9,290 bases of DNA, taken from the NCBI GenBank assembly GCA_000431975.1, contig HF988508.1:1-9290 (forward strand). Reading direction: 5' to 3'. The translations under genes were made by a program, and so were the position numbers. The DNA comes from Prevotella sp. CAG:924. GTDB lineage: Bacteria; Bacteroidota; Bacteroidia; Bacteroidales; Bacteroidaceae. This document shows, piece by piece, positions 1 to 5,376 of the stretch. Every line of letters starts with the position of its first letter. The first letter of the stretch is position 1. The notes below the pieces were generated by a model. That model searched no databases. It worked only from the letters and a program-made list of their open reading frames with translations, and was not told the origin of the DNA.

Positions 1-151
1 GGTGAAAAGATCTCTTTACGTACATACATTGAAGGGTTTTGAAACCTCAAACATTGTAGAAATAGACATTCTTTTTAGAGATGTAAATGCAAGTAGCTAA
101 TATACAGTATGTTATATATATTGCGAAATTAAAGAATTAGACATCGTTTTC
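1..151. other. 5' edge region, no assignable gene
   Basis: No gene can be assigned here. Two + strand frames run in open from the left edge: one stops with TGA at 40-42 after 13 codons (reading GEKISLRTYIEGF), the other with TAA at 98-100. Either could be the last codons of a gene lying mostly outside the window, but neither tail is long or distinctive enough to name. An imperfect hairpin (TTGA..GGTTT / AAACC..TCAA) lies around 29-50, with no T-run after it. The remainder is AT-rich (a long TA run near 99-120) and reads as intergenic sequence before the promoter of the next gene. Confidence 0.3.
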
Positions 152-182
152 TTGCCCGACATTTCCAAAATAGCTAACTTTG
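152..182 (+). promoter_or_regulatory. Bacteroidetes-type promoter for the GLPGLI/TonB-receptor unit
   Basis: TTG at 152-154 and TAACTTTG at 175-182 are separated by 20 bp. This matches the Bacteroidetes primary sigma consensus (TTG or TTTG, about 19-21 bp, TAnnTTTG) exactly at the -7 box. Transcription would begin near 188-190, leaving a leader of about 20 nt before the ATG at 210. No Shine-Dalgarno sequence is visible in that leader, which is usual for this phylum. Confidence 0.8.
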
Positions 183-209
183 CAATTGAAACAACAAAAA
201 TGATTTAAT

Positions 210-995
210 ATGAGGAAATTATTTACTATATTGTTATTGTTAATCACTGTTTCTGCGTTTGCCCAGCAATCGGTGATTGATACTGTCCGCTATCGGTTCT
301 CATACGCTATTAAGGGAACGTTAGCTGAAACATCAAAAAAACAGTATGATGACGAACTTAGTGTTGATATTGGTGACAGCGTTACCTATTGCTACAGTCG
401 TTGGCAGAAAGATAATGATGAATTATGGAAGAAGATCAAGGCTTCCGGAGGCTCAGCAAATGACTTTCTTGCCCAGCAAGGTCCGACAAGCCTGTACAAC
501 GAAGAAGACATTAAACATTATCCAAATAGAAGGAGCTTGACTGTCATTACTGCGCTTTATAAGGACTTGATCTATACGGAGAATATGCCGGAAATGAATT
601 GGAATTTAGTCGCTGGTGACACCCTGATCTTAGACAACCCGTGTAAAAAAGCGGAATGTACTTTCAGAGGTCGCACATGGTATGCATGGTATGCTATGTC
701 CATACCCATTCATGACGGCCCATGGAAACTTGGCGGATTGCCGGGTATGATACTATATGCCAAAGACAAGAAAGGACAGTTTTCCTTTGAATGCATTGGT
801 ATAAAGACTCATGTCAACACCCCAATGGAAGTTGAATTAAGAAAAGCTTTGAAGTCGACACCGCTAAAAGTACAGAAACTTAAGCAGTTAAACGAAAGTA
901 ATTATGAAGCTTATTCCAAGGCGATGGGCATTAAAGGAATACAGTACGGCTCAAAATCAAAGTCGCGAGTTGCCTGTCTGAAAGAATACTATTAA
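210..995 (+). CDS. GLPGLI family secreted protein
   Basis: This 261-aa protein belongs to the GLPGLI family (TIGR01200 type), which is found almost only in Bacteroidota. The N-terminus is a clear signal peptide: basic MRK, a hydrophobic core to about residue 15, and a likely cleavage after AFA (residues 16-18) just before QQ. The family hallmark lies at about residues 157-181, with W.AWY, IPI.DGPWKL and then GLPGMI at 176-181, the naming motif with Met in place of Leu. The rest is predicted soluble, so the mature protein is probably periplasmic or surface-associated. Its biochemical role is not known for the family. The next gene, a TonB-receptor-like barrel, begins 6 bp after the stop in the same frame, a pairing typical of the family that suggests co-transcription and joint function at the outer membrane. 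The ATG at 210 is supported by the promoter and the signal peptide. Confidence 0.88.
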   Translation: MRKLFTILLLLITVSAFAQQSVIDTVRYRFSYAIKGTLAETSKKQYDDELSVDIGDSVTYCYSRWQKDNDELWKKIKASGGSANDFLAQQGPTSLYNEEDIKHYPNRRSLTVITALYKDLIYTENMPEMNWNLVAGDTLILDNPCKKAECTFRGRTWYAWYAMSIPIHDGPWKLGGLPGMILYAKDKKGQFSFECIGIKTHVNTPMEVELRKALKSTPLKVQKLKQLNESNYEAYSKAMGIKGIQYGSKSKSRVACLKEYY

Positions 996-1001
996 CGTGT
1001 T

Positions 1002-3560
1002 GTGTCATTGAAAAAACTGTTATTGCTTTTACTTTTAGCATTGTCTTTTACAGCCAACGCACAAAACTTTACTGGTTTTGTAAAGGATTATAAGACACAT
1101 AAACCCTTGGATTATGCGTCTGTGGTGGCTATGGATAGCATTGGCAATCCCGTTTCATTCAGGAATACAGGGGAAGACGGTAGTTTTTCCTTGCAGGTGA
1201 CTGACAGCAAAGTCGTGAAGTCACTAAGTGTCAGTTATCTTGGTTTTGCCCCAAAGACAATTACGGTTTCAGAATATAAGCCTGGTATGACAATCTATAT
1301 GCACCAGGATGCCATCGAAATAAAAGAGGTGGAGGTAAAAAGCAAGCGACTGCAACAGAATAGCGACACACTTATATATTCCGTTGCGGGATTCCGGCAG
1401 AAGCAAGACAGGAGCATTGCGGACGTCATTGCGAAGATGCCGGGATTGGATGTATCAGACAAGGGAACCATTACATATCAGGGCAAGCCTATCAACAAGT
1501 TTTATATTGAAGGCATGGACCTTATGGGTGGAAAATATGCCATGGCATCGGAAAACCTGTCAGCTAAGAAGGTGAAAAACGTGGAAGTGCTCAGAAATCA
1601 TCAACCGATAAAGGCATTGAAAGGCATACACTTCTCCGACCAAGCTGCCCTCAATCTTATACTTGAAGACGAAGCAAAAGAGGTCTTGAATGGACTTATT
1701 GAGTTGGGAGCAGGGGCGCAAGTTCAAAAAGGTATAGGCAATGACTTTCTTTGTGACGGCAGGGCTGTGTCGATGCTGTTTGGCCGGAAGCATCAGAATC
1801 TTTCAATGTATAAATGGAATAACACTGGTAAGGACATACAGCATGAAATACGTGATTTGACATCAAGTTCGGATTTGGAAGACAACGATGTCACTTGGAT
1901 AAACGACATCGCTGTCAGCGCGCCAGATTTGAAGTTGGAAAGATACAACTGCAATAATACTCATATAGCCGCTACCAACTGGCTTTTCAAGACTGGCAAG
2001 AACGCCGACTTGCGCTTGCAAGGCACTTACCTCTTTGACAAGACCATCGGTTACAGGAAAGACCAAACCACCTATACCAATATTTTAGGACAGCCTGTTA
2101 TGGATGAATCGTATGATGCCAACAAATACAGAAGGGAAGCCAATGTAGAGGTGCTGTACAAGCAAAATCAGGACAGCTTGTATCTGGAGAACAGCATAAA
2201 GGCTTCTATCAACTGGAATGAATCTGCGGCAACAACAATGCTCAACGGTTCGTCAATACGTCAGGATGTCCAACCGAGAAAACGAGGATTAAATGATAAT
2301 TTCAACCTCATAAAGAAGTTGGGAAACGGCCGCAGCTTTAATCTCAACGCAATGGTTGATTATCGTTACCTTCCCGGCAGACTGTTGACGGTCAGTGACT
2401 CCATACCGCAAAAGTTGAATGTAAAGACATTGAACGCAAAGGTAAGCACAGGCTTTCGACACAGGCTTTTGGGAATGTATATTTCTTACGATGCTCAACT
2501 CGGCTATAAGAATGACGATATAGAATTGGTGAATGGTGAGCCTCAGAAAGTCAACTACAGGGAAGTGGAGATGAAAGTTACACCGCGTGTAAGTTTTGAG
2601 AAATACGGTATAAGGTCTTCGCTTTCTGTCCCTTGCTATCTTGCTTTTTTCCATCTTGCAGGCAATGAAGACTACAAGTTCTTCGTGAATCCTTATTTCT
2701 TCATAGGTTATAAGCTCAGCGGAACATGGGACACTAACTTCTATTATAACCATCAATACACATGCTTTGGCATCAGCAACAATGTACCAATGACTTACTT
2801 TGTTGATTATACAACGCGGATAAAAGGAAGCGGTAAACTAGACTTCACTTCTCTTGACAGCTATAATGGCAAGTTGGAATATTCCAATCCTAACATAGGC
2901 TTATTCTTCAACCTGTCGGGTAGTTATGTTAAGACCAATGATGTTCCGATGCCCACTTATGACTATCGGGACAATGTTTACACCATGCAATCACTTGACT
3001 TGAAGTCTCGTAACGAGCAGATGCGTGGCTCTGCCGAGATTAGCAAGGCTTTCGGATATGGCAAGACGACATTCACTTTGGGTGGAGATGTTATTCAGAA
3101 CAACTATAGCACATGGATTTCTGAGAAAGAGAACCACTGCCATTTACGATTCTATTCTGCTCATTTTAAGTTTGCCTTCATGCCGAGCACAGTATTTTCA
3201 TTGGAAGAATATTCTGCCTTCAATAGTATGAAGTCCAAGAATACAACCAATCCTGAGTTGACTACAAAAGCGACGAATTCGTTCAATCACAAGCTAACGA
3301 TGTTCTTCATGCCAGGTAACTGGCAGTTCTCCTGGGCTCATGAACTCTATCACAGCAATGACGAAAGTGTCAATACTGCTTATTTTTCTGATTTCAAGGT
3401 AACTTGGACGCAGAAAAGATATGAGTTGAGTCTTGGCGTGAACAACATCTTTGGAACGACAAAGTATGAGCGAATGACAATCTCTACTGATTACATGCAA
3501 TATTCTTATAACCGTTTGCGTCCAAGGGAAGTAATGGCAAAAGTGTCATTTTCTCTATAG
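1002..3560 (+). CDS. TonB-dependent receptor-like outer membrane protein (carboxypeptidase-regulatory-like domain + plug + barrel)
   Basis: The 852-aa product has a signal peptide (KK then a poly-Leu core, cleavage after TANA near residue 20). Residues about 22-105 form a carboxypeptidase-D regulatory-like beta-sandwich (GFVKDYKTHKPLDYASVV, later VSYLGFAPKTI). Residues about 115-225 resemble a TonB-receptor plug (DTLIYSVAGF, ADVIAKMPGLDV, INKFYIEGMDL, then VKNVEVLRNHQPIKALKG). The remaining 600 or so residues alternate aromatic and polar stretches, as expected of a beta-barrel, and end in VSFSL. It resembles the SusC-like receptors usually found beside GLPGLI proteins; no SusD partner is present, and the substrate is unknown. 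No ATG is available at the 5' end: the start is GTG at 1002 or TTG at 1008, the latter giving MKKLLLLLLLA, an equally good signal peptide. Expression probably depends on read-through or translational coupling from the GLPGLI gene 6 bp upstream. Confidence 0.85.
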   Translation: MSLKKLLLLLLLALSFTANAQNFTGFVKDYKTHKPLDYASVVAMDSIGNPVSFRNTGEDGSFSLQVTDSKVVKSLSVSYLGFAPKTITVSEYKPGMTIYMHQDAIEIKEVEVKSKRLQQNSDTLIYSVAGFRQKQDRSIADVIAKMPGLDVSDKGTITYQGKPINKFYIEGMDLMGGKYAMASENLSAKKVKNVEVLRNHQPIKALKGIHFSDQAALNLILEDEAKEVLNGLIELGAGAQVQKGIGNDFLCDGRAVSMLFGRKHQNLSMYKWNNTGKDIQHEIRDLTSSSDLEDNDVTWINDIAVSAPDLKLERYNCNNTHIAATNWLFKTGKNADLRLQGTYLFDKTIGYRKDQTTYTNILGQPVMDESYDANKYRREANVEVLYKQNQDSLYLENSIKASINWNESAATTMLNGSSIRQDVQPRKRGLNDNFNLIKKLGNGRSFNLNAMVDYRYLPGRLLTVSDSIPQKLNVKTLNAKVSTGFRHRLLGMYISYDAQLGYKNDDIELVNGEPQKVNYREVEMKVTPRVSFEKYGIRSSLSVPCYLAFFHLAGNEDYKFFVNPYFFIGYKLSGTWDTNFYYNHQYTCFGISNNVPMTYFVDYTTRIKGSGKLDFTSLDSYNGKLEYSNPNIGLFFNLSGSYVKTNDVPMPTYDYRDNVYTMQSLDLKSRNEQMRGSAEISKAFGYGKTTFTLGGDVIQNNYSTWISEKENHCHLRFYSAHFKFAFMPSTVFSLEEYSAFNSMKSKNTTNPELTTKATNSFNHKLTMFFMPGNWQFSWAHELYHSNDESVNTAYFSDFKVTWTQKRYELSLGVNNIFGTTKYERMTISTDYMQYSYNRLRPREVMAKVSFSL

Positions 3561-3691
3561 TAATCCATACAAGATTGACCACATGAGAAATCTTTATAAT
3601 TTATTCTCTTAACCTGTAGCGTCATTATCAATCATCCCTATTCCCCAAAGACCATTCATAGGCTGGTTACCGACTACACCTTGTGCTAAAC

Positions 3692-3724
3692 AAAAATCCC
3701 GAGGATGTCCTCGGGATTTTTTTT
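3692..3724. terminator. Bidirectional intrinsic terminator between the TonB-receptor gene and the DedA remnant
   Basis: ATCCCGAGGA (3696-3705) pairs with TCCTCGGGAT (3708-3717), effectively a 9-10 bp stem with a 2-4 nt loop. A run of eight T follows on the + strand (3717-3724), and the A-rich left flank (3692-3695) gives a shorter U-tract on the - strand. It lies about 130 bp after the TonB-receptor stop and just beyond the 3' end of the - strand DedA remnant, so it probably served both convergent units. The 3561-3690 stretch before it shows no gene or repeat that I can recognise. Confidence 0.85.
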
Positions 3725-3742
3725 GATTAGACTTGTATATGT

Positions 3743-4003
3743 CTATTTTTTAGCGAATAGATATTTCTTTGCGACGAAGAAGAGGATGGCAAGAACGACG
3801 AGGGCAATGATGACGATCTTGATGTACTCGCCGTACTCCATAATCTTGTCGTTGAGATGTTCCTCGGGAACAATGGAATGGAAATAGTAGCCGAGGGTGG
3901 CGAGAATCATGTTCCATACACCGGCGCCGAGGGTGGCGTAGAGGATGAAGTGGCCGTAGTGCATCTTCGACAGTCCGGCGGGAATAGAGATGATTTCTGT
4001 CAT
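3743..4003 (-). pseudogene. DedA/VTT-family membrane protein, C-terminal remnant (5' end missing)
   Basis: The - strand reads out the last 80-86 residues of a DedA-family (SNARE-associated, VTT domain) inner-membrane protein. The conserved SIPAGLSKM block, then GHFILYATLGAGVWNMILATLGYYF and a final hydrophobic helix (about residues 61-80), ending in basic residues, are typical of the C-terminal third of the family. Full-length members have roughly 200-215 residues, so about 125 N-terminal residues, including the first membrane segments, are absent. Homology stops at about 3997, immediately before SIPAG. The ATG at 4003 is probably fortuitous and has no visible promoter. DedA proteins support membrane homeostasis and lipid (undecaprenyl-phosphate or phospholipid) translocation, but this fragment is unlikely to be functional. 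The adjoining + strand gene is truncated at the same point. Confidence 0.8.
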
Positions 4004-4673
4004 GCCCGATCAGATAGAGATCATCAGTTATGGTGGTGCCGACCGCAGCCTTAGTCTTGACGCGCTGCGTTCCGGAATGCGTCTGCATGCCCGCCGTTAC
4101 CGCAACAGACGCCTGGGCGACTTCCTGCATGAGCTCGGATTGACCGAAGGTCGTGGAACCGGGCTGCCAACCATTCACCGTGAGTTAAAGAAGAACGGGT
4201 CTCCCGACGCTTATATTGAGACCGACCCAGACAGGACATATTTCATTATAGCCATTCCTTGCCATAAAGACTTCGTGACTGACGAACTCGTAGTAGACCC
4301 AAGCGGCAATGTCGTCGGCAAGGACTGGGTTACCAAGCTGGGTCAGAGCTGGGTCAGAGAGGATGACGCAGCTAAGGCAATAGAGTCTATAAACTCTCTG
4401 TACCACATTGATTTAACTGCATCACAAGCTGGGTTACCAACTGGGTTACTAACTGAGTTACTATCTACATTGACAAAACAAAATTTGTCATCGAGAAATC
4501 TTCTAGAAAGGTTAGGATTAACATACCAGAAAAAGAATCGTGATAAATATATATCACCTTTAGTTGAAATTGGCGTTATTGCATGGGATGAAAGCCTTTC
4601 CAAGCGCAGCCCTAACCAGACCCTTCACCTTACCGATCTCGGCAAGGCAGTCCTGCAACGAATCAAGAAGTAA
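3999..4673 (+). pseudogene. COG2865-type ATP-binding putative transcriptional regulator (AlbA_2/Schlafen-like), C-terminal remnant
   Basis: The sequence matches the C-terminal half of the ATP-binding proteins often annotated as 'RecG-like helicase' or 'transcriptional regulator' (AlbA_2 + HATPase_c_4 + winged helix). Counting from a possible ATG at 3990, VMPDQIEIISYGGADRS lies at residues 4-20, RRYRNRRLGDFL at 36-46 and the glycine-rich EGRGTGLPTI at 53-62, followed by the ETDPDRTYF strand. A repeat-rich linker (about 112-160) leads to a winged-helix-like end (about 165-225, SSRNLLERLGLTYQ, LHLTDLGKAVLQ). Family members usually exceed 400 residues, so the N-terminal AlbA_2 domain and part of the ATPase domain are missing. 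Family homology starts near 3999, and everything upstream is antisense of the DedA remnant. ATGs at 3990 or 4002 could allow translation, but no promoter is visible, so I call it a remnant. Composition drops sharply in GC after about 4440. Confidence 0.78.
4325..4464 (+). repeat. Cluster of 11-12 bp tandem repeats in the regulator linker
   Basis: Three 12-bp units follow each other at 4429-4440 (CTGGGTTACCAA), 4441-4452 (CTGGGTTACTAA) and 4453-4464 (CTGAGTTACTAT). The first unit occurs again exactly at 4325-4336, followed by two perfect tandem 11-bp copies of AGCTGGGTCAG at 4336-4346 and 4347-4357. The 4429-4464 set is read as (A/T)GLP TGLL TELL, while the 4325 copy is read one frame over as WVTKL. 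Related proteins carry short repetitive linkers between the ATPase and winged-helix domains, which fits repeat expansion and contraction here. Confidence 0.8.
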
Positions 4674-4720
4674 CACAATAACACACTCACATTCTTACAT
4701 TTATTAGTATGTTATAGCCC

Positions 4721-5074
4721 ATGCAAACCTATCTCGCACCCAAGAAGCGCCTGATACCTTTGCTCGTCGTCTGCACAATATTCTTGCTGGCGATACCCCT
4801 TGCCCTCTTTCTGTCACCAAGCCATTTGCTTTTGGTCTTTGATATTTTCATCCCCATTATCATTGTGGTCTTCCATGCAATGTGGCATTGCGTGCCTACA
4901 AATGGTAGGCAGATGTTTCTCCTTAACAAGTTGATCATCATCGCTGACAAGCGTTATCTTGCTTCCAAGACTTCCATCCGCCGTTATGGCAGCAACATAC
5001 ATCCGGAATTGAATGTCTCTGCCCGTATCGCTGTCAGAGACAAGACCCTGTGGCAGCAGGCCTTCAAGAAATAG
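4721..5074 (+). CDS. Small two-helix membrane protein of unknown family
   Basis: I do not recognise a family for this 117-aa protein. It begins with a short basic stretch (MQTYLAPKKR). Two hydrophobic segments follow at about residues 11-31 (LIPLLVVCTIFLLAIPLALFL) and 36-54 (LLLVFDIFIPIIIVVFHAM), the first ended by SPSH. A polar, basic tail of about 60 residues completes it (CVPTNGRQM, then DKRYLASKTSIRRYG). The expected topology is an inner-membrane hairpin with both termini in the cytoplasm (inference from the positive charges). Codon use looks like real coding sequence. No TAnnTTTG box lies in the 47 bp after the preceding remnant, so it may depend on upstream transcription or be a leftover of the same rearranged region. 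It ends 40 bp before the terminator of the convergent tRNA gene. A frame on the opposite strand is less convincing because it runs into the tRNA terminator and tRNA. Confidence 0.5.
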   Translation: MQTYLAPKKRLIPLLVVCTIFLLAIPLALFLSPSHLLLVFDIFIPIIIVVFHAMWHCVPTNGRQMFLLNKLIIIADKRYLASKTSIRRYGSNIHPELNVSARIAVRDKTLWQQAFKK

Positions 5075-5113
5075 CTTTCCGTTTTCCAGTTCTCGCCCAA
5101 CATTAACGCTCTT

Positions 5114-5153
5114 AGAAAGAAAAATCCCTTGCAAACCAATGGTTCGCAAGGGA
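5114..5153 (-). terminator. Intrinsic terminator of tRNA-Leu
   Basis: On the - strand, TCCCTTGCGAACC pairs with GGTTTGCAAGGGA across a 3-nt loop (5125-5137 with 5141-5153). This is a 13-bp stem with a single G-U pair, followed at once by a T-rich tract (TTTTTCTTTCT, 5124 downward). It begins 18 bp after the tRNA 3' end, so it closes a single-tRNA transcript. On the + strand no T-run follows, so it acts in one direction. Confidence 0.88.
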
Positions 5154-5170
5154 CTAAATTTATTAAAGGG

Positions 5171-5252
5171 TACCCAGACTCGGGCTCGAACCGAGACGGA
5201 TTGCTCCATTGGTGTTTGAGACCAACGCGTCTACCTATTCCGCCATCTGGGC
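5171..5252 (-). tRNA. tRNA-Leu (anticodon CAA)
   Basis: The 82-nt - strand sequence folds as a class II tRNA. The acceptor stem is GCCCAGA/TCTGGGT (5246-5252 with 5172-5178, first pair G-U) with discriminator A at 5171. The anticodon stem TTGGT/ACCAA encloses the loop CTCAAAC, giving anticodon CAA, which reads UUG. A long variable arm (GGA, loop, TCC) follows, and the T arm is CTCGG-TTCGAGC-CCGAG. The D loop carries the usual GG. The long variable arm, anticodon and A73 identify leucine. The 3' CCA is not encoded (the gene continues ACCC), so CCA must be added enzymatically. It has its own promoter and terminator. Confidence 0.95.
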
Positions 5253-5274
5253 TTACATTATATAAATGTGGTTG

Positions 5275-5306
5275 CAAAGATACGACGAAAAATCGAATCG
5301 GCCAAA
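5275..5306 (-). promoter_or_regulatory. Bacteroidetes-type promoter of tRNA-Leu
   Basis: On the - strand, TTTG (5306-5303) is followed after a 20-bp spacer by TATCTTTG (5282-5275), a full match to the Bacteroidetes TTTG / TAnnTTTG consensus. The -7 box lies 22 bp before the mature tRNA 5' end, leaving a leader of roughly 15 nt to be removed by RNase P. The quality of the match suits a strongly expressed tRNA. Confidence 0.85.
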
Positions 5307-5339
5307 TTTTTTACGCATTCATCTCATTTTTTCTATTCA

Positions 5340-5370
5340 AAAATGTGCAGCGGGGTAACATTACCCCGCT
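5340..5370 (-). terminator. Hairpin terminator after the nucleoside kinase
   Basis: AGCGGGGTAA (5349-5358) and TTACCCCGCT (5361-5370) form a 10-bp inverted repeat directly after the kinase stop at 5377. On the - strand it is followed by GCACATTTTT, so a short U-tract starts 5 nt beyond the stem. On the + strand no T-run follows. It probably ends kinase transcription before the separately promoted tRNA gene. The displaced U-tract makes its strength uncertain. Confidence 0.65.
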
Positions 5371-5376
5371 TGTACA

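Noticed and set aside
2289..2756. - strand frame of 155 codons
   Set aside because: It is antisense to the barrel region of the TonB-receptor-like gene, with no promoter and no recognisable protein features.
3750..4178. - strand frame of 142 codons across the DedA/regulator junction
   Set aside because: It is out of frame with the DedA remnant and antisense to the regulator remnant. Its Arg/His-rich composition suggests a shadow.
4325..4464. CRISPR-like or direct-repeat array
   Set aside because: The units are only 11-12 bp, mostly contiguous without spacers, and translated within a gene.
106..4716. Shared 11-mer AGTATGTTATA at 106-116 and 4706-4716
   Set aside because: A single AT-rich 11-base match without extension is expected by chance and does not support an att-site or a repeat family.
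4893..4911. 7-bp hairpin (TGCCTAC / GTAGGCA) within the small membrane protein gene
   Set aside because: It is short, lies inside the coding sequence and has no T-run, so chance is sufficient.
4814..5209. - strand frame of 131 codons opposite the small membrane protein
   Set aside because: It runs through the tRNA terminator and into the tRNA gene, and its translation has no domain or membrane pattern. The + strand frame has clear hydrophobic helices.
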